Below, piece by piece: positions 25,042 to 33,445 of a stretch of 64,000 bases of DNA; within the stretch, counting starts at the first letter, position 1; each line of letters starts with the position of its first letter. The stretch is from the NCBI GenBank assembly GCA_036734945.1, contig DAIMXP010000011.1:1-64000 (forward strand), written 5' to 3'. This DNA is from UBA4733 sp036734945 (lineage in GTDB: Bacteria > Chloroflexota > UBA4733). Below the pieces are notes generated by a model. The model saw nothing but the letters and a program-made list of their open reading frames with translations, had not been told where the DNA came from and searched no databases. The position numbers and the translations under genes are program-made.

Positions 25042-25180
25042 GGCGCGCGGCCAGGAAAAAGTCAGCGAGCGCCATCTCGACAAGGGCATCCTGGCTGGAA
25101 GCCAGGTGGCGATGCTCCACCAGCTCGCGGACGGTGGCCACCGTTTCGGCGCCCAGATTGTACGTCCGCTTCACTTTCAT
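25042..25180 (-). pseudogene. Ribbon-helix-helix-type antitoxin, N-terminal fragment
   Basis: Starting at the ATG at 25180, MKVKRTYNLGAETVATVREL followed by SSQDALVEMALADFFLAAR has the strand-helix-helix pattern of RHH antitoxins. After about residue 46 the frame runs into the reverse complement of the PemK fragment. The junction with that fragment lies within about five bases of 25040, so two toxin-antitoxin loci of opposite orientation have been joined by a deletion or inversion. Confidence 0.6.
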
Positions 25181-25320
25181 GGACCCATTCTAACCCGTAT
25201 CACCTGGGCAGGCGTGAAGCAGCGGCCGTGCCGTATCCTGCGGTGGTCGGGGCCATGGCGGTGCGTACCGGCGAACCTTCTTTTGTGACTCCACTACAGA
25301 CGGGTGAGGTCGAGTGCGAC

Positions 25321-26651
25321 ATGGCAGCGGTTGAGGAGCGGGCGCCGGCCGTGCCGCTGCCGATCGGCGGCGCGTGGAGCGGGCCGCAGCGCCGGCTCAC
25401 GGTTGGGCTGACTTTGATGGTGACCTGCACGGCGCTGGAGGCGCTGGCGGTTGCCACGACGATGCCGGCGACGGTGCGCGACCTGGGCGGCCTCAGCCTC
25501 TACGGCTGGGCCTTTAGCGCCTTCATGCTTACCAACCTCGTCGGTATCACGCTGGCCGGTGACGAGGCCGACCGCCGCGGCCCGGCTCGGCCGCTCGCCA
25601 TGGGCATCGCCCTCTTCACCATCGGGCTCCTGATCGCGGGGACGGCGCCGGCCATGCTCGTGGTTGTCGCCGGGCGGGCGGTGCAAGGCCTGGGGGCGGG
25701 GATCATCGGCTCGGTGGCCTACGTCGCCGTTGGGCGCGGCTACCCGGAGGCTGCCAGGCCGCGCATGCTGGCTGGCGCTGGGTCTTTCTGGGTCTGGCGC
25801 CGCTGCCGCCGCTCGCCGCCATCCTGACGCTGCCCATACTCAGCCGGCTGGACCATCCTGCCCTGGCGCCGTCCGACTGGCATCGCGCCGCAACCGCAAT
25901 CCGGCTGGCCGCCGGCACTGCGCTGATTCTTGCCGGTGTGGGGGAGGCAACCGTGCCTCTGGCGGCCGGGCTGCTGCTGGCCGGGGCTCTGCTTGCTCTA
26001 CCGTCGCTCCGTCGCCTGCTGCCTGCCGGTGCACTACGCCTAGCAACCGGCCTGCCCGCCACTGTCGTGACGGCGGCGTTCCTCAACATGGCCTTCTTCG
26101 GCGTCGACGCCTTCGTGCCGCTCATGCTGACGGCCATCCGCGGCCAGAGCATCGCGTCGGGCGGCATCCCTCTCACGACAGCGACGTTGGGTTGGACGGC
26201 GGGCTCCTGGCTCCAGGCGCACCTTGCGCCAAGTCGCGGCCGGCGCCTGCTGGTGGAGAGTGGGCTGGCCTTCATCGCCCTCGGCATTGGCGGCATCCTC
26301 GCCGTACTCGTCACTCCGGTACCCGCCTGGCTGGCGGCGCTCGCCTGGGGCGTGGCGGGGCTGGGCATGGGACTGGCCTTCTCTACCATCTCGCTGGTCG
26401 TGCTGGAAACGGCGGCCAAGGGGCAGGAAGGCACGGCCTCCGCCGCCTTTCAACTCGCCAACGTGCTGGGCGGCGCGCTCGGCACCGGCAGCGGCGGCGC
26501 TATCGTCGGCCAGGGCGGCGGCTCCACGCCCGGCAGCGCCGCCCTGCTGACCCAAGACCTCCTCATGCTCGCCGTGCTCGGCCTCACAGCACTGGCTGCC
26601 GCACGCATGGGACGACACCGGCCGCAAGAGCGCGACAGAAGCGGGTCGTGA
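25321..26651 (+). pseudogene. MFS drug-efflux-type transporter with internal deletion and frame change
   Basis: The first part, to about 25770, encodes the N-terminal half of a major facilitator (TMPATVRDLGGLSLYGWAFS, then VVAGRAVQGLGAGIIGSVAY, the motif C-like region). The second part continues in another frame from WRWVFLGLAPLPPLAAILTL near 25778 through further membrane helices to 26651. In relatives about 25 residues separate RPRMLA and WRWVFL; here they abut, so roughly 80 bases are missing and the frame is shifted. The short repeat CTGGC at the join may have mediated the loss. The upstream ATG at 25321 follows GAGG. Confidence 0.75.
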
Positions 26652-26711
26652 TGCGCACCTCATGCGAACGGGCTAGGCGCATTGACGCACCGCCTGCAGC
26701 GCGTCGCCCCG

Positions 26712-26740
26712 TTGACAATATGGAATAGATGTTCTATTTT
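26712..26740 (+). promoter_or_regulatory. Sigma-70-type promoter of the VOC gene with an operator-like palindrome
   Basis: TTGACA (26712-26717), a 17-base spacer and TATTTT (26735-26740) form a good promoter 45 bases upstream of the VOC start codon. The palindrome AATAGA-TGT-TCTATT fills most of the spacer and overlaps the -10, a position suited to a repressor. Confidence 0.7.
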
Positions 26741-26784
26741 AGCGCGTGATGGCTCTGGCGGCCACGTTATGAAGGAACCCCAGC

Positions 26785-27195
26785 ATGCAAACCCACATTG
26801 GCCACATCATGTTCGGCGTCAGTCCGGCACACATGCCGTTCTACCGAGATCTCATGGCTTTCCTTGGCTGGAAGTCTCTGTACGACAGCGCCGAGATGCT
26901 GGGCGTTGCCAGTGAGGGCGGCGTGAGCCTCTGGTTCGGCGGCCAGACGAAGGAGGTCACGAACGACTACGACGGTCCGGGGATGAATCACCTGGCCATC
27001 GCCGCGCAGTCACCTGCGGACGTTGATGCAGTAGTCGGCTATCTGACCGAACGCAAGGTGGCGCCGCTGTTCGAGACGCCGCGGCACCGTCCCGAGTTCT
27101 CCCAGAGCGATGACCACACCTATTATCAAGTGATGTTTGAGTCACCTGACCGCATCCTGCTGGAGGTGGTGTACACGGGGCCGAAGGCGGTGTAG
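26785..27195 (+). CDS. VOC-family (glyoxalase/bleomycin-resistance/dioxygenase) protein
   Basis: The 136-residue product shows the paired beta-alpha-beta-beta-beta modules of the vicinal-oxygen-chelate fold: IGHIMFGVSPAHMPFYRDLM at the start, MNHLAIAAQSPADVDAVV at mid-length, and the final strand YYQVMFESPDRILLEVVY. The metal-ligand positions (H at residue 8, H in MNHLAI and E in LLEVVY) are present. Members include glyoxalases, dioxygenases and antibiotic-binding proteins, so the substrate is open. AAGGA lies upstream of the ATG, and the promoter carries an operator-like palindrome. Confidence 0.85.
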   Translation: MQTHIGHIMFGVSPAHMPFYRDLMAFLGWKSLYDSAEMLGVASEGGVSLWFGGQTKEVTNDYDGPGMNHLAIAAQSPADVDAVVGYLTERKVAPLFETPRHRPEFSQSDDHTYYQVMFESPDRILLEVVYTGPKAV

Positions 27196-27254
27196 GCGTT
27201 TGGCCGATGGCCCCTACTTGCGGCGGAGCCGCGGAAGGATCTCTCTGATGGGGT

Positions 27255-27270
27255 GGAGCAAGCTTGCTCC
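27255..27270. terminator. Perfect 16-base palindrome between convergent genes
   Basis: GGAGCAAGCTTGCTCC is a perfect palindrome between the VOC gene and the converging sigma-factor chimera. With no central loop it would form a hairpin only with a distorted tip, and no U-run follows. It is suited to a bidirectional terminator, but a protein-binding site cannot be excluded. Confidence 0.45.
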
Positions 27271-27303
27271 GTCTGTCAGCAGTCCGCCGGTCCCCGCGCG
27301 CCG

Positions 27304-28332
27304 TCACCGAACCGATAGCGTGGCCGGGAGATCGAAGGCCGGAAACAGCCCGGCGCCGAACGTCGTGATCTCGGCGATGGCGCCGCCTTCGATGCGCAAC
27401 ACGTCGAGCTTGAAGGCGCGGAACGCGCTGTCGCCTGGCCGCCTGAGGTAGCTCGCGGCGGTCGGCATCCGGTTGGCCGTTGTCGGGATGAGCCGCCAAT
27501 CGCCATCCCGGTCGACGCCGAAGGCGCGCTCGAGCAGGGGCGCGAGGGCTGCCCTACCTGTGTAGGAGAACGGGTGCGGCGGCATGGTGACGCGGATGTC
27601 CTGCGAGGCGATCGCCATGGCCGCCGCCGCATCGCAGCGCTCGTGCGCGTCGATGAATCGCTCCAGCAGCGCGCGTTCCTGCACGCTCGGCTGCGCAACC
27701 GACCACTCGAGGCGACGGGGCGGCAGATGGGCGTGTAGCGTCGCCCGCGCTCGCTGCAGCGCGCTGTTGGCGGCGGCGACGCTGGTGCCGAGGAGCGACG
27801 CCGCCTCGGTTGCCGGCCTGCCGAGCACGTCGCGCAGGAGCAGCGCCGCCCGCTGGCGCGGCGGCAATACCTGCATCGCCGCCAGGAAGGCCAGCTCGAT
27901 CGTCTCCCGCTCAACGACGACGGCCTCCGGCTGGTCCTCCGCAGGCGCAATCTCGTCCAGCAACCGGTCCGGGTAGGGCTGCAGCCACGGCACTTCCGCG
28001 AAGGAGTGCAGCTCGTGTACGCGCCGCGATCGGCTGCGGATCATATCCAGGCAGACATTGGTCGCGATGCGGTAGAGCCAGGCACGAAACAGCGAAGCGC
28101 CGACAAACCGCTCGCGGTTGCGCCAGGCTCGCAAGAGCGTCTCCTGCACGGCGTCCTCCGCATCATCGAAGGACGCCTTGATCTCATTCGCCACGGCCTC
28201 GAGCGTGTCGCGCGTCCGTCCGACCAGGAAGATCCGCGCCCCTTCTCGCGCGAAGGTACGGGCGACGCCGCCGCCGATCCCGCCTCCGCCGCCGTAGATG
28301 ATCGCGTTCTTGTGCTCCAGAAGATTGCTCAT
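27304..28332 (-). CDS. Chimera of an SDR N-terminus and an ECF sigma factor lacking its first residues
   Basis: Residues 1-52 (KNAIIYGGGGGIGGGVARTF, then FLVGRTRDTLEAVANEIK) are the Rossmann start of a short-chain dehydrogenase. From residue 53 (SFDDAEDAVQETLLRAWRNR) the protein is an ECF sigma factor: region 2 with FRAWLYRIATNVCLDMIRSR, region 4 with LPPRQRAALLLRDVLGRPAT, and a C-terminal SnoaL-like domain as in the SigJ/ECF41-type groups. The sigma factor's usual first 15-20 residues (the helix ending ..RMLG) are gone. The join is in frame near 28175, and the start has GGAGGCACC. A deletion most likely fused two neighbouring genes. Confidence 0.8.
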   Translation of the reverse strand: MSNLLEHKNAIIYGGGGGIGGGVARTFAREGARIFLVGRTRDTLEAVANEIKASFDDAEDAVQETLLRAWRNRERFVGASLFRAWLYRIATNVCLDMIRSRSRRVHELHSFAEVPWLQPYPDRLLDEIAPAEDQPEAVVVERETIELAFLAAMQVLPPRQRAALLLRDVLGRPATEAASLLGTSVAAANSALQRARATLHAHLPPRRLEWSVAQPSVQERALLERFIDAHERCDAAAAMAIASQDIRVTMPPHPFSYTGRAALAPLLERAFGVDRDGDWRLIPTTANRMPTAASYLRRPGDSAFRAFKLDVLRIEGGAIAEITTFGAGLFPAFDLPATLSVR

Positions 28333-28592
28333 GGTGCCTCCGATCGTTGTTGTCGACGTCTTAACTTACATGGTATAACGCCGGCGCTGCCAAGAACTCA
28401 TCGGTGGTGCGAGCCGGAGGGGGCCTGCCTCCGCACTCGCCGGGCGCCGGACAGCCGCAGCGGGGTGGACTATCGTCCAACACGTCGATCTCGCCGTACC
28501 CTGTTCGTCGTATCGTTGAGCGGACGTTCATACCGCGTCGATGTCCGGCCGGAAGCTCAGCTCCGCACACAGTACCAGAAGGAGACACGACG

Positions 28593-28755
28593 ATGCGATT
28601 CATGATCCTGGTCAAGGCCGACAAGAACACGGAGGCGGGCATGCCCCCTAGTGAGCAACTCATCGCCGAGATGGGCAAGTACAACGAAGAACTGGCGAAA
28701 GCCGGCGTGCTGCTCGCGGCCGAGGGGCTCCAGCCAAGCTCGAAGGGTGCGCGCG
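28593..28755 (+). pseudogene. YCII/DGPF-domain protein, truncated
   Basis: MRFMILVKADKNTEAGMPPS followed by KYNEELAKAGVLLAAEGLQP is the N-terminal half of a YCII-related (PF03795) protein, normally about 130-140 residues. Similarity stops after SSKGAR near 28755; the frame runs on to 28937 but only as the antisense of the next gene. AAGGAG precedes the ATG. YCII genes are classic neighbours of ECF41/SigJ-type sigma factors, and one lies divergently here. The break coincides with the edge of the methyltransferase module. Confidence 0.75.
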
Positions 28756-28769
28756 ACGTGGGAAGATCA

Positions 28770-29720
28770 TTAGACCGACGGTTGGCGCTCATCGAACAGT
28801 CGTTGAAGCTCCGTCCGGCGGAAATCCAGGAACGCCGTCAAATGATCGGTGGTTCCCACCGGGGCGGACCACGTGAAGGCCGACGTTTCCCAGGCGGGGG
28901 ACGAAGCCGGGCGAAATCTGAGATCACCAGGCAGTAGCCGGCAGAAACTACCGTATAGCTCAAGAGCCCGGCGCTGAAGTAGGTTACGGAGCATGCCGGA
29001 GAAATCCGTGGGCCGGAGATAGGTGGGTACGTAGGCCGCGTTAGCGGCGCTGGTGAACAGACCCGGTAGACCATTTGCGCCGATAAACTCGCCGACCGGT
29101 CCGACCAACTCCTCCGCTCCTCGGTGCTTGTACGCCTTGTGGTCAACGAGGTGCGCGAGTTCGTACCCATCTGGGCCAAAGTTCTGGAAGGGACGCCCAC
29201 GCAGTGTGAACGACCATAGCTGCTTGGGATAATTGTTGTCGTCCAAGCGGAGAACTCCCTCAACATCCATTCCGTGGTTCTGTTGAAAGTGCCGCAGCTC
29301 GGCCTTGCCCGCGTAGCGTCGCACCCCTGGGAATGCCGTTGCCGAATCGTTCCACAGATAGTCGGCGGCGTTGATCCCCCGTGCCTGAAGCGCGGCTTGC
29401 CACCCCGCTTGCTGCCGGAACCCCAAATATAAGTGTGCGATGTGTCGGTAATGTGCCGTCAGCTTGTAGAGGTTCCCGTCCAGAGGAATCGAATGGCGCG
29501 GCGTCTGGCCGCGCACCGACTCGCCGAAGGCGTAGGCAAAGCGTTCGAGCAAGCGCGCCATGCCATCGCGCACGAAGTGCGCGTCGAGGTCTCCCTCGTA
29601 CTGCTCGATACGCCGGGCTGACGACAGGCGCGATGCCCGATCGCGCTCACCGAGCCCGACGCCGTTGCGACCGGCGTAATCGTTCTTCAGCCAGGCGTCA
29701 AATTCCGCTTCACGCATCAT
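28770..29720 (-). CDS. Hypothetical protein of a methyltransferase-nuclease module
   Basis: The 316-residue product matches no family that I recognise. It is soluble, has no signal peptide, and contains YELAHLVDHKAYKHRGAEEL near residue 185, in which the H-x2-DH cluster could be a metal site. It is the last gene of a three-gene minus-strand run after an adenine methyltransferase and an HNH nuclease, 95 bases downstream of the latter. A specificity or cleavage role in restriction is a guess from position. GGGGGAA precedes tandem ATG codons, of which the second (29717) has the better spacing. Confidence 0.65.
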   Translation of the reverse strand: MMREAEFDAWLKNDYAGRNGVGLGERDRASRLSSARRIEQYEGDLDAHFVRDGMARLLERFAYAFGESVRGQTPRHSIPLDGNLYKLTAHYRHIAHLYLGFRQQAGWQAALQARGINAADYLWNDSATAFPGVRRYAGKAELRHFQQNHGMDVEGVLRLDDNNYPKQLWSFTLRGRPFQNFGPDGYELAHLVDHKAYKHRGAEELVGPVGEFIGANGLPGLFTSAANAAYVPTYLRPTDFSGMLRNLLQRRALELYGSFCRLLPGDLRFRPASSPAWETSAFTWSAPVGTTDHLTAFLDFRRTELQRLFDERQPSV

Positions 29721-29815
29721 TTCCCCCTAACCAAGCATGAGTCTGTCCGAATGCGATCTTGTACATAGTGTACGAAGCCAGCCTTCTCGTCAACGCGCCA
29801 TCCACCTCTTTTCGT

Positions 29816-30262
29816 TCAATCAAGAACCGGCCACCAACCGTGTAGTCGATAGTTGGCGCGTGCGGTGATCACATCCTCCCCGTCATTCAACCGCAGAACT
29901 TTGACGGTTACCCGACCAACCAGTGTCAACCCATCAATGCGACCAGGCGGAAGACCAACAAAGTGGTCGCGCCACACGTCGGTTCGCGGATGAAAAAGGC
30001 GAGAATACTGGCCGGTTTCGTCATCATACCCCTGCACTGTGGCATGCTTGTATGAGTTGCACCGGGCGCACGACCAAGCAAGGTTGCCCAAGTCGTCAAT
30101 AGCCACGGAGCCTGGCAAAAAATGCGCCCGCGGCACTATGTGTTCGACCTGGAACGATGTAATTGCGGGTAGTACCGCTTTCTCCGCGATCCGACAATAC
30201 TCACAAGCGCCATTGGCGCGGTTGCGCACCAGGTCGCGCTTTGGTCCGCGAACAGATGGCAC
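29816..30262 (-). CDS. HNH endonuclease
   Basis: The 148-residue protein has a complete HNH site: the first zinc knuckle GACEYCRIAE, the catalytic FQVEHIVPRAHF, the asparagine in DDLGNLAWSC, and the second knuckle CARCNSYKHA. It should be a metal-dependent DNA nuclease. The GTG at 30262 lies four bases after the stop codon of the adenine methyltransferase, so the two are translationally coupled, which suggests a restriction-modification pair. Stand-alone HNH proteins of this size also occur in other contexts, so the pairing needs testing. Confidence 0.85.
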   Translation of the reverse strand: MPSVRGPKRDLVRNRANGACEYCRIAEKAVLPAITSFQVEHIVPRAHFLPGSVAIDDLGNLAWSCARCNSYKHATVQGYDDETGQYSRLFHPRTDVWRDHFVGLPPGRIDGLTLVGRVTVKVLRLNDGEDVITARANYRLHGWWPVLD

Positions 30263-30266
30263 CGCG

Positions 30267-32831
30267 TCAGACTACGCCGGCAGCAGCACGCTCGGATGGC
30301 GCTGGTATGTATTTGCTTGCTGCCGCAGCTACGGAGTGCTGCCATTCCGCAACCAGGCGCTCCAACTCCTCAAGCTCCGAACTGGTGAGGTCTCGGTCTT
30401 CACGGGTATCGAAGAGCTGCTGCAATCGCACCGCGTGCTCAGGCGTGAATGCGCCTTGCTCGTTGGATAGGGGAGGCCTCGCCACGGCCACACCATCAAA
30501 GCCGGGGCGGTTCGCCTGGTACGCCAGCATGTGTTCCGCGACTTGCGCTCGTAAATCGGTCGGTATTACGTAGGCATCGAGGACGGCATCATCCACCTTG
30601 AGTGTCAAATGCAGCAGTTGCTCGCCCGCCGCCACGGCGCTTGAGGAGCGTTCCTGCCGTAGCTTTGCCGCAAGTCGCGCAATCCGGTCGATAGCCAACG
30701 TATCGTCCGGCACGGGCCATTGGCGGAGTTGCGGCAGTGTCATAGTGCCCGTGGCGTTTATGAGATCAAGCCAGCAGTTGAAGAGCGTACTGTTGAAGAC
30801 GCCGGTGAGGAAGTCGAGGCTCAAGGAATGCGCCGGAATGACGGCGACGAACGTATCGCTTGGATAGAGGCCATGCTCGTCCACTGCAGCCTGCGTGCGC
30901 CACGGGCCGCTCCCCACACCGTGGCGAGTCAGCAGCACCTTGGGCGACTGGAATATCTGCTCTTTCGGCCTTCTCGGCCACTGCAGACGCGGCGAGTCGT
31001 AGCGTAGCCAGCGTGGAGTACGCTCCCATTGCACAACGAAAGGATCCACGCTGAATTGCCCGGTCAAATAGCGAGAGGCGTCGGACTCGGGAGCAGAGAG
31101 AACGTCGGCCTGCCCCTCCACCCCCGGCGTTATCCCGACAGTCAAGTTCGTGTCGGGGACGAAGTCAGCAAGCGATGGGAAACGGCGCAGATGATGACGC
31201 AGACGCACGGCGAGCGGCGGCACAAGTGGGTCCCGTTTGTCGTCAAGCCAGTGGCGTTGCTGCAGCGCTTCGACGTTCAGCGTTTTGCCGTCGCGGTTCA
31301 TGCGCCGCCACGTCACTACCGACGCATCCGATGCCGCGCTGATTCTTCTCCGCCCGGATAGAACGAGCGCTTCCTGATTTATCCCCTGAATGGTTCGCGG
31401 TGGCAGTTCCGTTACCTCGTACCAATCGAATTGTTTGACGAGCTTCCGTCGCATCGCTCTTGCCGACTCGGACGAACCGATGCTGGCAGGCTCAATCACC
31501 GAGATGAGGCCGCCTGCGGGAAGGGCATCCGCATACGTCTCCAGTAACTGCACCGCCGTGTTCAATGTCCATCCGTGCCCGTGAAAGGGGGGGTTGCCCA
31601 GAATGATGTTCGGTCGCCCGTCAGTAAACGTCGTTTGTCGGACATCCCCGGTGCTGATCTTCCACTCGGTGCCGGCTGCCGCGCCAAGAGCAAGATCGAG
31701 GGCAATGCGGGACGCATCGGTCATGGCAACCGCCTGGTCGTTTCCGGTCAGTTGCTGCGTCAGGTAACGGCGCAGTTCAGGGAGTGATAGGGCGGGAGCC
31801 AATGCTCGGAGCCGTTCGAGTGCTGCGACCAGGATTGTTCCCGTGCCGCACGTTCCGTCCCAAACGACCCGCTGTGCAGCGGGAATTGTTTCAAAAGGCA
31901 AGGATGAGACCATATGCCAGGCCAGATGGCGAGGGGTGGGATAGAGCTTCCAAGCGCGCTGGAGATCGCCGGTAATGGCGTGACCCTGTAGAATCTGGCT
32001 AAGGATGCCGCCATCTGCAGCACCCAGGTGGATCGATCCCAGCCTAGTCGCGACGACCGACGCCAGCAGCTCCGCGTCATCCTGGCTGATGTCGGAGAGT
32101 GCAGCAACGTGCGTGGGATATTCGCGCGCCGCCGTGAGCATCTCGTCGGGATCGGTACGATGGCCAGGATCTATCCAGCGCTTATCCCACAGGATCCGAA
32201 CGCCAGTGAGCCGCAAGAGCCAGCGCAGGTGCCCGGCGGTGAGATGATCACCATTGCCCAATGTCTGCCGCGCGTCTCGGAAAACGCCAACGAGAACCGT
32301 TGCCAGCATATCCACGGTCGGACGATAGGCCCATTTGGTAAAGGCGCTTGGCGCCGGGTCGGCTTCATACAGGGCCATTTGGCGCCATTGGCGCTTTTTT
32401 GACGCCACCTCGGCTCGCCCGATTGTATTAGTGTACTGTGCAAGCGTCCTCTGGAGATCGGGGTAGGAAATGCTCTCGGCAATGCGTCGCGGCTCCGATA
32501 CGGCACCGCCTGAGGCGAGCGTTTCCCAAACGTCGCAATCACGAGGAGTGGCAATGATGGCATAGGGCGCCCAAAGCAGGTCGCGCAAGGGCGTCAGGTA
32601 ATCCCGACTGTTCCTGTTCTCAGCCAGCCATCGCACCGCCACTGCTGATGTTGCCTGGTCGTGCGGATTGGCGTAGAAGGCCACGATATCGGTCGGCGCC
32701 TCTTCCAATGCTGGCGATATGACCGGAGCAAACGGATAGTTGTCTTCAAGGAATTCGCTCGTGTAGCCAACGCTGCCCAGTGCTGCACGAACTGCTTCGG
32801 CCGACTCTTTGGGAAGACGGCTGCCAGGCAT
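30267..32831 (-). CDS. N6-adenine-type DNA methyltransferase
   Basis: The 854-residue protein carries SAM-binding motif I as WDGTCGTGTILVA (around residue 325) and the catalytic motif IV NIILGNPPFHGHGW (around residue 410), the NPPF signature of adenine methyltransferases. A helical N-terminal domain of 300 residues precedes the core, and the C-terminal 350 residues resemble a target-recognition region. The large size suggests a type IIG/BREX-PglX-like or type I-like enzyme, although no fused nuclease motif was found. The ATG at 32831 is preferred over a GTG at 32843, because GGAGG sits at a workable distance from it. The HNH nuclease follows after four bases. Confidence 0.88.
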   Translation of the reverse strand: MPGSRLPKESAEAVRAALGSVGYTSEFLEDNYPFAPVISPALEEAPTDIVAFYANPHDQATSAVAVRWLAENRNSRDYLTPLRDLLWAPYAIIATPRDCDVWETLASGGAVSEPRRIAESISYPDLQRTLAQYTNTIGRAEVASKKRQWRQMALYEADPAPSAFTKWAYRPTVDMLATVLVGVFRDARQTLGNGDHLTAGHLRWLLRLTGVRILWDKRWIDPGHRTDPDEMLTAAREYPTHVAALSDISQDDAELLASVVATRLGSIHLGAADGGILSQILQGHAITGDLQRAWKLYPTPRHLAWHMVSSLPFETIPAAQRVVWDGTCGTGTILVAALERLRALAPALSLPELRRYLTQQLTGNDQAVAMTDASRIALDLALGAAAGTEWKISTGDVRQTTFTDGRPNIILGNPPFHGHGWTLNTAVQLLETYADALPAGGLISVIEPASIGSSESARAMRRKLVKQFDWYEVTELPPRTIQGINQEALVLSGRRRISAASDASVVTWRRMNRDGKTLNVEALQQRHWLDDKRDPLVPPLAVRLRHHLRRFPSLADFVPDTNLTVGITPGVEGQADVLSAPESDASRYLTGQFSVDPFVVQWERTPRWLRYDSPRLQWPRRPKEQIFQSPKVLLTRHGVGSGPWRTQAAVDEHGLYPSDTFVAVIPAHSLSLDFLTGVFNSTLFNCWLDLINATGTMTLPQLRQWPVPDDTLAIDRIARLAAKLRQERSSSAVAAGEQLLHLTLKVDDAVLDAYVIPTDLRAQVAEHMLAYQANRPGFDGVAVARPPLSNEQGAFTPEHAVRLQQLFDTREDRDLTSSELEELERLVAEWQHSVAAAASKYIPAPSERAAAGVV

Positions 32832-32964
32832 GGTCGACGTCACCTCCAGGCGCGATGCACACCGTACAGCATATCACCGACCATGACAACCGTGCTGTAA
32901 CTTGTACGACGCTTTGGCGGATCAGCAATGAGAGCGCAAACATACTTGTGCATCGCCGCGCTCC

Positions 32965-33441
32965 TCACCCGCTACTGAGCCGATCCAGAATCTCCGCTGC
33001 TTGTCGCAACATAGCAAGCTCCGCCGAGGGGAGCGCGGCGAGCTGACCCGCTAACGCGGCCACCCGCCGGGTGCGCCCCTCCTGCAACAGGCGATGACCG
33101 GCGGGAGTTGCCTGTACCATCACCGCCCGGCGATCCGCCGCGCTCGGTTGACGCACCACCAGCCCCGCCTCCTCCAGCGCGGCGACGAGGCGCGTCATGG
33201 TCGGTGGCCGCACCTGCTCGGCGGTCGCCAGTGCGCCGATCGTGAGCGAGCCGGCAAAGACGACGACCGAGAGTGCCGAGAGACGGGGCCCGGTCAGACC
33301 GCCGGCCACATCCTGCTGGCGCACACGCCGGAGCAGGTGGATGGCAGCAGAGTGCAAGCGATCGGCAACCTCCGCTGCCGAGCCGGCCGGCCCGTCGCCA
33401 GCAGTGCCATCCGCGTGCGGTATCCGATTGTCGCCTACCAT
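32965..33441 (-). CDS. MarR-family transcriptional regulator
   Basis: The 158-residue protein has the MarR winged-helix core: LTIGALATAEQVRPPTMTRL is the recognition helix region and VRQPSAADRRAVMVQATPAG the wing with its D-x-R signature. It is divergent from an MmpL-type exporter, and the palindrome TTAGCAATGCTAA lies between them, so it is likely to repress both genes until a ligand binds. The ATG at 33441 was chosen because a TATAAT -10 lies 28 bases upstream, leaving earlier in-frame starts outside the transcript. Confidence 0.92.
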   Translation of the reverse strand: MVGDNRIPHADGTAGDGPAGSAAEVADRLHSAAIHLLRRVRQQDVAGGLTGPRLSALSVVVFAGSLTIGALATAEQVRPPTMTRLVAALEEAGLVVRQPSAADRRAVMVQATPAGHRLLQEGRTRRVAALAGQLAALPSAELAMLRQAAEILDRLSSG

Positions 33442-33445
33442 GCCC

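Noticed and set aside
28593..28937. Full 114-residue YCII protein
   Set aside because: After residue 54 the frame is the antisense of the downstream gene and no longer matches the family, so only the N-terminal half is real.
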